Shown one piece after another: positions 22,740-31,187 of a stretch of DNA of 39,649 nt; position 1 is the first letter of the stretch, and each line of letters starts with the position of its first letter. Below the pieces are notes generated by a model that made no database searches, had not been told where the DNA came from, and saw only the letters and a list, made by a program, of their open reading frames with translations. The translations under genes were made by a program, and so were the position numbers. The DNA comes from Deltaproteobacteria bacterium (GTDB lineage Bacteria; Desulfobacterota; Binatia; DP-6), in contig VBKG01000332.1 in assembly GCA_005879585.1 (NCBI GenBank), positions 1 through 39,649 of the forward strand, read 5' to 3'.

Positions 22740-23815
22740 ACGCGCGACGAGATCGGGCGCGCCGAGCCGGCGACGCCGCGGGCCGCTTGCAGCATGACGC
22801 CGTGAAACAAGACGATGCTCACCAGCAGGGGGATCACGTAATACGCGAGCCGGAAGATGAGCACCGCCACGACGGCGGGCTCGAGCGGCACCGAGAGACT
22901 CACGAAGACCGCCGTCATCGACCCTTCCATGACGCCGAGCCCGCCGGGCACCAGCGACACGAGCGACAGGAGGATACCGACGCCGAAGCCGATCACGACG
23001 AGTCCCGGCGCGATCGGATAGTGCACGGAGCGAAACGCGCTCCACAGGATGGTGATGGTGAGCGCCCAGTCGACGGTGATCCAGACCGCCGGGGCGACCA
23101 TCCGATCCTTCCGCGCGAAGAGGAACTCGAGGCCCTCGTTGAGATTGTGCTGGAACCGCCAGAGGCCGACGCGGCGCGGAGTCCAGCGGGGCACGACCCG
23201 GCGCAGCACCCGATGGGCGGCGTCGGCCAGGAAAAGCAGCGTCCGGCGCCGCAGGCGGCGGTAGTAGATGAGCACGATCCCGTAGACGAGCAGCGCGACG
23301 AAGAAGGCCACGCCGGCGCTGGCCACGCCGAGTGCCACCGGCTCGAGGTGATGGCGCAGCACGAGCGACGCGAAGCCGATCGCGACGAAGAAGAGCAGCG
23401 TGAAGTTGGTGAGGAAGGTCTGCACGAGCGAGATGAGCACCGCGCGCCCCGAGGGGATCCCGCGTTGCGAGAGGAGGTACATGCGCACGGCGAATCCCGA
23501 CAGCCCGGCGCTCGTGACGAGGTAGTTGACCGTGTTCGAGACGAACGTGATCCGCAACCACTCGCCGAAGCCGAGCCGGCATCCCGCCGCCTCGGCGATC
23601 CCCTGATAGGAGCGCGACATGGCCGCGTAGGAGAGGACCGTCAGGGCGATCGGAAGAAAGAGCAAGGTGGGCTCGACGTTGGCGGCGGTGCGGAGGAGCT
23701 GCCGGCCGTCGGAGAGCAGCACGAGCACGACGAGGAGGCCGATCCCGACCACCATCGTCGCGAGGAGAAACAGCCGCCGGCCGCGGACGGCCGCCTCAGC
23801 GCCCCGGTCGGGCAA
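22736..23815 (-). CDS. Flippase-like membrane protein (lysylphosphatidylglycerol synthase TM/UPF0104 family)
   Basis: 359 residues from a TTG at 23815. An ATG at 23755 would cut into the first membrane helix (LFLLATMVVGIGLLVVLVLL), so the TTG is preferred; the start is uncertain. About eight hydrophobic helices follow. Family features include NTVNYLVTSAGLSGFAVRMY near 112 and SLVPGGLGVMEGSMTAVF near 290, with the conserved PGGLGxxE block. Related proteins flip or synthesise lipids such as aminoacyl-phosphatidylglycerol or glycan-lipid intermediates; which applies here is unknown. The start overlaps the preceding gene by 20 nt. Its position beside mlaEFD suits an envelope lipid role. Confidence 0.85.
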   Translation of the reverse strand: MPDRGAEAAVRGRRLFLLATMVVGIGLLVVLVLLSDGRQLLRTAANVEPTLLFLPIALTVLSYAAMSRSYQGIAEAAGCRLGFGEWLRITFVSNTVNYLVTSAGLSGFAVRMYLLSQRGIPSGRAVLISLVQTFLTNFTLLFFVAIGFASLVLRHHLEPVALGVASAGVAFFVALLVYGIVLIYYRRLRRRTLLFLADAAHRVLRRVVPRWTPRRVGLWRFQHNLNEGLEFLFARKDRMVAPAVWITVDWALTITILWSAFRSVHYPIAPGLVVIGFGVGILLSLVSLVPGGLGVMEGSMTAVFVSLSVPLEPAVVAVLIFRLAYYVIPLLVSIVLFHGVMLQAARGVAGSARPISSRV

Positions 23816-24800
23816 TGAGCTTCTTGGCGGCCCACCAGAGGAGGGCACCGGCCGCAAACCCGACCGGTCCGCCGAAGATCGCGGAGCCGATGAGGGTGCG
23901 GAAGTCCGGATGGACCGCATTGCTCGTCCAGAATATGACGGCGGCCCCGACGACGGCAGCCGTCGCGAGCGTGAGCGCACCGTCCGTCGCGGCGACGGCG
24001 GCGAGGCGATCGAATGCGATGACGCCGGCCAGCAGCGCCGCCACAGCGATCCCGAGGATCACGGGACCCGGGAGCGGATGCGCAAAGGCGGACACAGTCA
24101 CGGCAGGCGCCGTCGGGGGCTCGAGGCTCAGCTGGGTGATGGAGAGGTCCTCACGTCCCGGATTCGCTAGGACCCGGAGCTCGGAGCTGTGCGACTGGTG
24201 CACCACGGTCGTCCCGCGGCGGCCGAGGCGCTGGGTCTTGAGGGTGTCGTCGAATTGCCCCTCGACGACCTGCCGCGCGCCTGCGCTCTCGAGCGTCACG
24301 CGATAGTGCACCGGCGCCGCGGCTCCGCCCGTGGGGTTGGGCGACAGTTTGCCCTCGAGCACGAGGTCGATCGCGCGGTGGCCGGCCGCGGGGATCCGGA
24401 GGGGAAGGCCGCTGCCGTTTGCTTGCACGTCGACCGCGTCGAGAAGCGGTGCCCCAGGGAAGATGCGCGTATAGAACGGTATGTAGCAGAAGGCGAGCCA
24501 CACCACGGTGAACCCGAGCCCGATGAGCTGATCGCGCCGGGGCGCGTCGGCGGCCAGGAGTGGCCGCTCGCCGACGTACGCGAGCAGTACCAGCGCCGCC
24601 ACGATCGCCGTCGCCAGCGCGCCCTCGACGGGCACGAGGCCCGTCGCGGAGAGCGCGGCCGCGGCCACGATGACCGCGCCGGCGACCACCGGGATGACCC
24701 ACGTGCGGAGCGCGTCGAACACGAGCAACGCAGTGAGATTCGGGATCGCCGCCCGCGGCTTGCTGCCGGCCGGCGGCCGCATGCGGGAAGCGGTGGCCAT
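23796..24800 (-). CDS. Unknown membrane protein with periplasmic domain
   Basis: 334 residues from ATG 24800; ATG 24782 is also possible. Three N-terminal helices (about 35-115: TWVIPVVAGAVIVAAAALSA, ALATAIVAALVLLAYV, GLGFTVVWLAFCYIPFY) precede a soluble region of about 120 residues. That region is beta-rich (LPLRIPAAGHRAIDLVLEGK, HYRVTLESAGARQVVEGQFD). Three more helices end the protein. I do not recognise a family. The architecture resembles a membrane-anchored sensor or binding module. It overlaps the flippase gene by 20 nt and is probably co-transcribed with it. Confidence 0.75.
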   Translation of the reverse strand: MATASRMRPPAGSKPRAAIPNLTALLVFDALRTWVIPVVAGAVIVAAAALSATGLVPVEGALATAIVAALVLLAYVGERPLLAADAPRRDQLIGLGFTVVWLAFCYIPFYTRIFPGAPLLDAVDVQANGSGLPLRIPAAGHRAIDLVLEGKLSPNPTGGAAAPVHYRVTLESAGARQVVEGQFDDTLKTQRLGRRGTTVVHQSHSSELRVLANPGREDLSITQLSLEPPTAPAVTVSAFAHPLPGPVILGIAVAALLAGVIAFDRLAAVAATDGALTLATAAVVGAAVIFWTSNAVHPDFRTLIGSAIFGGPVGFAAGALLWWAAKKLIARPGR

Positions 24801-24863
24801 CGCTCGGGCGCGGTTCTCTCTACCTGACGCCGGTAGGACGGGCAAGCGAGCGGCGGAGGTGGA

Positions 24864-25565
24864 TCAGTCGTCGAGCGCGAGCGCTTCGAGCGCGCCGACG
24901 TCGGGCAGGACGATGCGGCCGTGGTCCTTGCGCAGGAGTCCCGCGCGCTCGAACCGGCGTAGCACGGCGTTCACCTTGCGGACGCTGCCAGCCGACAGGT
25001 CTGCGATCGTGTCCTGCGTGATCCGCAGCGCGAGCACGTGGCCGCGCGTGTCCTCGACGCCGAACCCACGAACCACCTCGATCAGCGACGCGGCGACGCG
25101 GGCCTGCAGGTCCTGCGCGAGAAAGCGGGCCAGACGCTGCACGAGGCTGATCCAGCGCTCGGTGAGCAGGGACACCAGCGCCCGGACCTCCTGCGCGCGG
25201 GTGCCGACCATCGCCTCGAAGAAATCATCGCTCCCGACGCGGCCGACGCGGAGGTCGGTGTACGCGGCCGCTTCGAAGATGTGCGGCGCGCCGCCCTCGA
25301 CCAGCGCCGTGTGACCGAAGACCTCACCGGCGGGCAGCAGGTGAATGAGCACGCTCCGGCCGTTCGGCGCGGGGATCGCCAGCCGCGCCACCCCCGCCAG
25401 CACGACGTAAAGGTGCCTCGCCGGACCGCCAGGCCGGTACACGATCTCGCCCCGGCGATACTCGCGCACGCTGAGCCGCGCGTGCAGCGCATCCCGCTGA
25501 TCGGCGCGCAGGCGTTTCGTAGTCGCGAGACCGCGCAACGATCGATCACCAGCGAGCGGCGCCAT
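24864..25565 (-). CDS. Crp/Fnr family transcriptional regulator
   Basis: 233 residues from ATG 25565; a GTG at 25604 would add 13. The N-terminal cyclic-nucleotide-binding-like jelly roll (about 20-130) has LSVREYRRGEIVYRPGG and HLLPAGEVFGHTALV. A dimerisation helix follows (AQEVRALVSLLTERW). The C-terminal winged helix has ITQDTIADLSAGSVRKVNAV (about 180-199), where SAGSVRKVN replaces the usual G-TRETV-R recognition helix. No cysteine cluster for an Fe-S sensor is visible. The ligand and targets are unknown; it is divergent from the double-HTH gene. Confidence 0.93.
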   Translation of the reverse strand: MAPLAGDRSLRGLATTKRLRADQRDALHARLSVREYRRGEIVYRPGGPARHLYVVLAGVARLAIPAPNGRSVLIHLLPAGEVFGHTALVEGGAPHIFEAAAYTDLRVGRVGSDDFFEAMVGTRAQEVRALVSLLTERWISLVQRLARFLAQDLQARVAASLIEVVRGFGVEDTRGHVLALRITQDTIADLSAGSVRKVNAVLRRFERAGLLRKDHGRIVLPDVGALEALALDD

Positions 25566-25893
25566 CACCCCGCGCCACGTAGCCAAGATGGAAACCGAAT
25601 CCACGACCGACAGGATCCTATGTCAGTGCGCGCCGGGTTGTCTGCATGGAGCGCGCGCTTCGAAGCTGGGGCACATTTGCTACCGCGATCCGTCGACGCT
25701 CCGCGGCGTGGTGCGCTATTGCCCCCGAAATCCGCGTGGTTTTGTGGCTAAACTGCGAGAATTCGGACCCAGGTCCTTTTCGAGTCCCAGATTTTGGCGG
25801 AGAACCTCCCGTATAATTTTCGTCCTTCTCAGGGACCTTTTTGCGGGGAATCCCCCCCAGACAGTACTGACGAAGAGAGGAGCACCGGCCCCG
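25566..25893. other. 328-bp intergenic region with AT-rich core
   Basis: Sits between the divergent Crp/Fnr and double-HTH genes and is visibly richer in A+T than its surroundings. It holds a perfect TATAAT (25812-25817) and a short inverted repeat GGACC-CA-GGTCC (25765-25776) upstream of it. GGGG-AAT-CCCC (25845-25855) lies in the presumed leader, with a ribosome-binding site near 25875. No recognisable -35 box lies 16-18 nt before the TATAAT, which would fit activator dependence. An ATG at 25588 is in frame with the downstream gene, but codon composition here does not look coding. Confidence 0.6.
25812..25817 (+). promoter_or_regulatory. Perfect TATAAT -10 box of the double-HTH gene
   Basis: Consensus -10 hexamer about 76 nt before the start at 25894. 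No TTGACA-like -35 at 16-18 nt, so the promoter may need an activator; the adjacent divergent Crp/Fnr regulator is an obvious candidate. Confidence 0.45.
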
Positions 25894-26505
25894 ATGATCC
25901 GAGGACTGCAGGAAGCCCCGTCCGACACTTCCCTGAATCGCAACGGCCCCGGCTGCGGCGAGCGCGAGTTGATGCGCGCCGTTCTCGAGGACGCGATTCA
26001 CTGTCTCGCCGGTGAGACCGGCCCGAGCCGCGAGCGGCCGCAGCTCGCGGCCGAAGCCCGGGAGTGGCTCGTCTCGGGTGACACCCGGTGGCCGTACTCG
26101 TTCGAAAACATCTGCGACGCAATCGGCTTCGACGCCGATTCGCTGCGCGAACGGTTGCTGCGCAACGCGCCGGTCATCCCGTTCGCCGACGGTCAGCAGA
26201 CTGCTGTCCGGCGCACCAAGCGCGCACGGCCCGCGGAAGACGACATCGTCAAGATGATCCGTTCCGGACAGCCGCTGCGCGTCGTGGCGGAAACGTTCGG
26301 CATCAGTGTGTCGAAGGTCTCCATCATCTCGTGCGGGTTGGCGAGCCGCCTGAAGGCGGAGCGGGACGACGAGATCCGTACCCTGCGGCAGGCGGGGTGG
26401 ACGCACCGCGCGCTCGCCGCGCATTTCGGGCTCTCTCGGATCCGCGTCCTGCGCATCTGCGCGCGGCGGGAGGAGCGCGAGGAGGACTCCCGGACGGCGG
26501 CCTGA
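25894..26505 (+). CDS. Conserved hypothetical protein with two helix-turn-helix segments
   Basis: 203 residues; GAGAGGAGC lies about 12 nt before the ATG. The N-terminal half (about 27-115) has ELMRAVLEDAIHCLAG, then WPYSFENICDAIGFDADSLR. I recall that block from a widespread uncharacterised deltaproteobacterial family. The C-terminal half has two consecutive HTH-like segments, EDDIVKMIRSGQPLRVVAET/FGISVSKV (about 115-145) and EIRTLRQAGWTHRALAAHFG/LSRIRVLRI (about 158-190). It is probably a DNA-binding regulator, possibly acting at its own long upstream region. The family function is not established to my knowledge. Confidence 0.8.
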   Translation: MIRGLQEAPSDTSLNRNGPGCGERELMRAVLEDAIHCLAGETGPSRERPQLAAEAREWLVSGDTRWPYSFENICDAIGFDADSLRERLLRNAPVIPFADGQQTAVRRTKRARPAEDDIVKMIRSGQPLRVVAETFGISVSKVSIISCGLASRLKAERDDEIRTLRQAGWTHRALAAHFGLSRIRVLRICARREEREEDSRTAA

Positions 26506-26529
26506 CCAGGACGACCGGCTGATCCGCGA

Positions 26530-27774
26530 CTACCGGCCGCGACCGTCCGCCCCGAGGCCGACCAGGCTCTCGCCGAGGTGGTCGAGGTAGAGGAACAGCA
26601 GCATGTAGTCGCGGAGATGGCGCGTGAGCAGGAAGTTCTGGCGCACGTGCTCACGCCCGTTCTCGCCGAGTCGGCGCGCGAACTCCGGTGCGTTCAGCAA
26701 CTGCTTGATCCAGTACGCGGTACCCTCGACCGTGTGGGTCAGGATGCCGGAGTACTTGTGGGTGATCTGCAGCGGAATGCCGCCGACGGCACCCGCGATC
26801 ACCGGCTTTCCCTTCCAGAGCGCCTCGGACACGGTGAGGCCGAATCCCTCGCGCAGGGACTTCTGGAGGATCACCGTCGACGCCCGCTGGATGGCGTTGA
26901 TCTCTATGTTGGCGGTCGGGGGCAGCTCGACGACGTGGATGTCGGGATCCGTCCCGGCGCGCTCCCGGCACTCGGCGAGCACCTCGCGACCCTCGGGGTC
27001 GTCGGTGGCCGATCCGCCGACGAGCAGGAGCTGCGCGTCGTTGTACTTGCGCGCGAGCTGGAACGCCTCGATCACGCCGAGCGGGTCTTTCAGCCGGTCG
27101 AACCGGGAGACCTGCGTGACCAGCGGGCGCGACGGGTCGATCCCGAGCCCCGCGATGACCGAGTCGATCGTGTGCGGGTCGAGCTCGCGGTTCTTGTCGG
27201 CGAGCGGGTCGATCGAGGGCGAGATGAGCACCTGGTCGATGGGCAGCGTGCGCGAGAATTGCGGGGCCGAGAACACCGCGACGTCGTAGTGCTCGACCGA
27301 CTCGCGCACGAAGTCCCAGACCGCCGGCCACGGTGACGAGAGGTCGATGTGGCAGCGCCAGATCCAGCGCGACCCCGGCGCCCGCCGCTTGATGAACCCC
27401 GCCGGCTGCGGGTCGTGGATGAAGACGATGTCGTCGGAGAGCTCGAGCGTCCGGAGGTTCTGCTCGGTCGTCTGGCGGAAGACCTCGACGTCCTGGTCCG
27501 TGAGGGGCACGGGCTTCCCGTGCAGGCCGTTGTGGATCGCCTTCGTGACCGCATAGAACTCGTCGCCGCCGCGCATGACGTCCCAGCGAGCGTCGATGCC
27601 CACCTCGCGCAGCAGCGGGATCAGGCGGTTGAGGATTTCCGCGACGCCGCCGCCGACCGCCGTCGAGTTGATGTTCTGCACCCGCCGGTTGCGCAGCTGA
27701 TCGCCGAGGAGCCGGAGCTCCTCGATCGTCCCCGCGCCGACGAAGGGCGCGTATGCGTCGAGGCCGCCGGTCAT
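26530..27774 (-). CDS. treT: Trehalose synthase, TreT-type GT4 glycosyltransferase
   Basis: 414 residues, a GT-B fold of the GT4 family. TreT transfers glucose from a nucleotide sugar to glucose, making trehalose in one reversible step. Diagnostic TreT blocks are [13 protein letters not shown] (about 34-46), [11 protein letters not shown] and [10 protein letters not shown]. The C-terminal nucleotide-sugar site reads [20 protein letters not shown] with the E-x7-E pattern. It overlaps the stop of the DUF5752 gene by ATGA, so it is coupled to it and through it to otsA. Having TreT and OtsA side by side gives two routes to trehalose-type sugars. Confidence 0.9.
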   Translation of the reverse strand: MTGGLDAYAPFVGAGTIEELRLLGDQLRNRRVQNINSTAVGGGVAEILNRLIPLLREVGIDARWDVMRGGDEFYAVTKAIHNGLHGKPVPLTDQDVEVFRQTTEQNLRTLELSDDIVFIHDPQPAGFIKRRAPGSRWIWRCHIDLSSPWPAVWDFVRESVEHYDVAVFSAPQFSRTLPIDQVLISPSIDPLADKNRELDPHTIDSVIAGLGIDPSRPLVTQVSRFDRLKDPLGVIEAFQLARKYNDAQLLLVGGSATDDPEGREVLAECRERAGTDPDIHVVELPPTANIEINAIQRASTVILQKSLREGFGLTVSEALWKGKPVIAGAVGGIPLQITHKYSGILTHTVEGTAYWIKQLLNAPEFARRLGENGREHVRQNFLLTRHLRDYMLLFLYLDHLGESLVGLGADGRGR

Positions 27775-28442
27775 CGGTGTGCCTCCGCCCGGATCCGTTG
27801 CTCGATGAGCGCGATCAGCCGTTGCCGGAGACCGTCGCTGGTGTGGGTGTAGGGGTCGAGCTTGCGGATTGCCGGTGCCAGCTCCCGCTCGCCGAGCTCC
27901 TGCTCGAGCCAGCGCGAGAAGTCGTTGTCGTCCGAGCCGACGCGCAGCCGCGCTTCGAAGAGGTGGTACGCGATCGTGGCGTTGCCCACGTGCCGGAGCG
28001 CCTCGGCGAACTCGGCCAGCGTCCACGCCTGATACCGCGTTGGAAGCGTGAACGAGACGGCGTCCATGAAGTGGAACTCTTCTCCGGTCGGCGCGGCACG
28101 GAGCTCCTTCCGCTGCTCGAGGTAGGCGTCGATCACGTCGACGATGCGGTCGCGGAGCTCCCGCAGGTGCGCGAACTGGATAGTGTCGATCGCCGCGAGG
28201 CGCTCGCCGAGCTGCTCCTCCTGGAGCACGTTGCTCACCCAGAAGGCGAAGTCGTTCGGCGGCTCGGGCGAGAGGTGCTGGTGCTGGACGAGGAAATGAT
28301 GCGTGTGGTGGAAGACGACCGACGGCGGAACCGTGCGCAGCTGCTCGACCAGCTCGGCGAGGTCCGACGCCCGCCGGCCCGTGAGCTTGGTGAGCGTCAG
28401 CCGGGTCCAGAAGCGGAAGGAGTCGCGGGCGACGGTCGGCAT
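27771..28442 (-). CDS. DUF5752 family protein
   Basis: 223 residues, soluble, mostly helical. Starts [20 protein letters not shown]. It has the His-rich block [20 protein letters not shown] (about 40-59) and [11 protein letters not shown], and in the second half [15 protein letters not shown] and a second half-site [20 protein letters not shown]. The two halves look like an internal duplication (HTHHF.../NDFAFW and YHLFEAR.../NDFSRW). I recall this family beside trehalose or glucosyl-transfer genes. Function unknown; placement between otsA and treT (14 nt after otsA, ATGA overlap with treT) argues for a direct role in that pathway. Confidence 0.85.
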   Translation of the reverse strand: MPTVARDSFRFWTRLTLTKLTGRRASDLAELVEQLRTVPPSVVFHHTHHFLVQHQHLSPEPPNDFAFWVSNVLQEEQLGERLAAIDTIQFAHLRELRDRIVDVIDAYLEQRKELRAAPTGEEFHFMDAVSFTLPTRYQAWTLAEFAEALRHVGNATIAYHLFEARLRVGSDDNDFSRWLEQELGERELAPAIRKLDPYTHTSDGLRQRLIALIEQRIRAEAHR

Positions 28443-28456
28443 GGGGACCTCGGCGC

Positions 28457-29875
28457 TTACGCGGTCATCGCCAGGGTGGCCGCGGGGTTCTCCAGGAGCT
28501 GGAGGAACGACGCAGTCCACCACTGGATCGTGTGGGTGGCGACGCGACGGTCGAGGGCTCGCATGCGGCGCGCCCGCTCCTCGGGCGGCATCGAGACCGC
28601 GATCTCGATCCGCCGGCGGAGCGCCTCGGGATCGTACGGATTGACGAGGACGGCCTCCCGCAGGTCGTTGGCGGCGCCCGCAAATTCCGAAAGGACGAGG
28701 ACGCCGGGCGTCCCCACGCGGCACGCGACGTATTCCTTGGCGACCAGGTTCATGCCGTCACGCAACGGGGTCACCAGCGCCACGTCGGCGGCGGCGTAAT
28801 ACGCGATGAGCTGCTCACGCGGCAGCGCCGTGTAGAGATAGCGCAGCGGCGAGCGCCCCTCGTAGGTGAACCGGCCGGCGATCCGGCCGACGGCCTCGTC
28901 GACCGTCCGCTTCAGGTCGCGGTACTCGGGCACCCGGTCGCGCGACGGCACCGTCACCTGCACGAAGCAGACACGCCGCCGCCACTCGGGCTGTCGCTCG
29001 AGGAAGCGCTCGAAGCCGCGCAGCCGCTCGACGATCCCCTTCGTGTAGTCGAGGCGATCGACGCCGAGCAGCACCACGTCGCTGCCGAGGTTGTGCCGCA
29101 GGCGCGCGGCGCGCTCGCGCGTGTCGGGGTCGGTGGCCTCGGCATGGAAGTGCTCGTAGTCGATGCCGATGGGGAGCGCGGTCACGCGCACGTCGCGCCC
29201 CGCCAGGCGCACCGTCGGCGGGTCGTCCACGACGGGGACGTGAAGAAACTGCCGGACGTTCGCGAGGAAGTTCCGGACGTCGGCCTCGGTCTGGAACGCG
29301 AGCAGGTCCGCCCCGAGCAGCCCGGTCAACAGCTCCTCGCGCCAGCGCAGGATGCCGAAGACCGTCGGCGGCGGAAAGGGAATGTGCCAGAAGACCCCGA
29401 CCCGGGCCGGCACGCCGGCACCGCGCAGGAGCCCCGGCACCAGGCACAGATGGAAATCGTGGACCCAGACGAGATCGTTTCGCGTGACGCTCGCGGCCAC
29501 GGTGGCGGCGAAGCGCTCGTTGGCCGCACGATAGGCCATCCAGTAGTTCTGCTGGATGCGACAGCGACTGGGGAACATGTGGCAGAGCGGCCACAGCACC
29601 TGATTCGAGAAGCCGGCGTAGTAGTGGCTGACCTCGCGCTCCTTCAAGCGCACGGCGCGGATCGGATAGGCGAGGCCGGTGGTCTCGGGGGGCAGCTCGT
29701 CGGGCACGTGCTGCCCGACCCAGGCGATCCACGTGCCGCCGTGGAGGCGGAGCGCATCGTCGAGCGCGCCGGCGAGGCCGCCGACCGTCCGCAGGGCGCT
29801 CACGCCTTGTGGACCGCGCACCATCTCGACCGGTGCACGATTGGACACTACGACCAGACGCGAAGGACGGGGCAT
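28457..29875 (-). CDS. otsA: Trehalose-6-phosphate synthase (GT20)
   Basis: 472 residues, the normal OtsA length. The start at 29875 is supported by the N-terminal [10 protein letters not shown], whose Arg contacts phosphate, followed by GGLAGAL. Other active-site blocks are [25 protein letters not shown] (catalytic-site Asp), [19 protein letters not shown] and [14 protein letters not shown]. It joins UDP- or ADP-glucose to glucose-6-phosphate. A glucosylglycerol-phosphate synthase is the closest alternative. No OtsB phosphatase domain is fused and no otsB is in the window. First gene of otsA-DUF5752-treT. Confidence 0.93.
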   Translation of the reverse strand: MPRPSRLVVVSNRAPVEMVRGPQGVSALRTVGGLAGALDDALRLHGGTWIAWVGQHVPDELPPETTGLAYPIRAVRLKEREVSHYYAGFSNQVLWPLCHMFPSRCRIQQNYWMAYRAANERFAATVAASVTRNDLVWVHDFHLCLVPGLLRGAGVPARVGVFWHIPFPPPTVFGILRWREELLTGLLGADLLAFQTEADVRNFLANVRQFLHVPVVDDPPTVRLAGRDVRVTALPIGIDYEHFHAEATDPDTRERAARLRHNLGSDVVLLGVDRLDYTKGIVERLRGFERFLERQPEWRRRVCFVQVTVPSRDRVPEYRDLKRTVDEAVGRIAGRFTYEGRSPLRYLYTALPREQLIAYYAAADVALVTPLRDGMNLVAKEYVACRVGTPGVLVLSEFAGAANDLREAVLVNPYDPEALRRRIEIAVSMPPEERARRMRALDRRVATHTIQWWTASFLQLLENPAATLAMTA

Positions 29876-29887
29876 GCGTGAGCCATC

Positions 29888-29916
29888 ATTGTGCGCGTCG
29901 AGTGCGCGACGGTCAA
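29888..29916 (-). promoter_or_regulatory. Predicted promoter of otsA
   Basis: Minus strand: TTGACC (29916-29911), 17-nt spacer, CACAAT (29893-29888), then 12 nt to the ATG at 29875. No Shine-Dalgarno sequence. The -35 box overlaps the stop codon of the upstream peptidase gene. Confidence 0.45.
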
Positions 29917-31187
29917 TTCCCGAGGCGCATCGCGCTGAGTGACGGACACTCCCCGCGATACACGTGACGGCGGAAAAGCGGCGTGAAATCGCGATCGGCG
30001 GTGCGGTTGACCACACGCAGAAAGCTCGCTGTCGAGAGCCGGCCCCGCTCGCCGACGAGCATGCGGACCGCATCGTCGAGCGAGCGGCGGCCATTGGTGA
30101 CCCGGCGGATCTCCTGGTCGATCCAGTACATCACCAGGGGGGCGCTGTTGTTCAGGGCCGCCGGTTGCCGCGTGCGCGAGAGGTCGATGTCCCAGCGGCC
30201 GTACCGTGCGAATAGCCGGATGCCCCGCGCGAAACTGCGGTCCGACAGCCTGCCCGCGCGGTGTTGGAGCGCGAGCGAGTAATACTCGGCGAGCCCTTCG
30301 GAGATCCATCGCCCGTCGGCGCGCGGGCGAAACGGACGCCAGGCGTGAAACAGCTCGTGCAAATATGTGCTCGTCTTGTCCGGGGAGCGGAGCGGAATGT
30401 GCCCATTCACGAAGAACGAATCCTCGCCCGAGAGCCCGCCGTGCCACATGGGGTCCGGGGCGCTCACGACCAGCAGGCGCGGTGGCGGGGGACCGAGGAC
30501 GGATTCGAGGAGCGGCACGGTCCGCCCGTAGAGGCCGAGCAGGCGCCGCGCGTCGAGGCCGGACCCCGGGGCGACGGCGACGGTGATCGGCAGGCCGGCG
30601 ACCTGCCGGGTGTGGCGGGCGATGTGGCCGAAAAGGAACCAGCCGCGCGGCCGATCGAACCGCTTGGCAGGCTCCTCGACGGCGAAGGTGTCGTCGGCGA
30701 GCCGCCGCGCGGCCGTGGCGACGCGCCATCCCCGCGGCAGCCGGAAGACGAGCCGTGCCCGCGACTTCGCGCGCACCGTGCCCGCGCGAAAGCTCACGTT
30801 GATCTCGGGGAAAAGGTGCAGCGCCCGGGTCGCGATCCAGTCGGGGCCGGCGTAGCTGTCGAAGTGCGGGCCCGGCGGCCGCCGACGCTCGACCGCCACG
30901 GTGTACGCGAGGTGGGCGTAAGGGCCGCCCGGCGTCCAGAGGAGCGTGTGATCGTGCCAAGCGAGGGTCCCGGTACCCGTCACCCGCGTCGTGCGGTCGT
31001 CGCGGAAGACGAGACGGAACGCGTCGATCTCGTCGATGCCGGCGAGTAGCCAGCGCACGTGAAGGTGCCCGGGATCGCGCCGCCGGACCGTCACGACGTA
31101 GTCGACGCTGAACGTCGGCGCAGTCGCGTGCGCCGCGACCGGCAGCGCGACGAGCGCCATCACCGCGGCGGCCCTCGGGGTGGTCAA
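29913..31187 (-). CDS. Secreted M61-like metallopeptidase
   Basis: 424 residues from a TTG that overlaps the nrtR stop (TTGA). This start supplies the n-region of the signal peptide TTPRAAAVMALVALPVAAHA; ATG 31160 would shorten it. An N-terminal beta domain (about 25-190) is followed by the gluzincin site: HELFH (HExxH) near 256 and the third ligand Glu in ISEGLAEYYS about 22 residues later. AWRPFRP after the first motif also recalls the M61 glycyl-aminopeptidase family. It is probably periplasmic; the substrate is unknown. Its coupling to nrtR and nadA has no obvious metabolic reason. Confidence 0.82.
   Translation of the reverse strand: MTTPRAAAVMALVALPVAAHATAPTFSVDYVVTVRRRDPGHLHVRWLLAGIDEIDAFRLVFRDDRTTRVTGTGTLAWHDHTLLWTPGGPYAHLAYTVAVERRRPPGPHFDSYAGPDWIATRALHLFPEINVSFRAGTVRAKSRARLVFRLPRGWRVATAARRLADDTFAVEEPAKRFDRPRGWFLFGHIARHTRQVAGLPITVAVAPGSGLDARRLLGLYGRTVPLLESVLGPPPPRLLVVSAPDPMWHGGLSGEDSFFVNGHIPLRSPDKTSTYLHELFHAWRPFRPRADGRWISEGLAEYYSLALQHRAGRLSDRSFARGIRLFARYGRWDIDLSRTRQPAALNNSAPLVMYWIDQEIRRVTNGRRSLDDAVRMLVGERGRLSTASFLRVVNRTADRDFTPLFRRHVYRGECPSLSAMRLGN

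Noticed and set aside
25588-25893. In-frame N-terminal extension of the double-HTH protein from ATG 25588 with several cysteines
   Set aside because: It runs through the TATAAT box and the ribosome-binding site, and its third codon positions are much less GC-rich than in the real genes.
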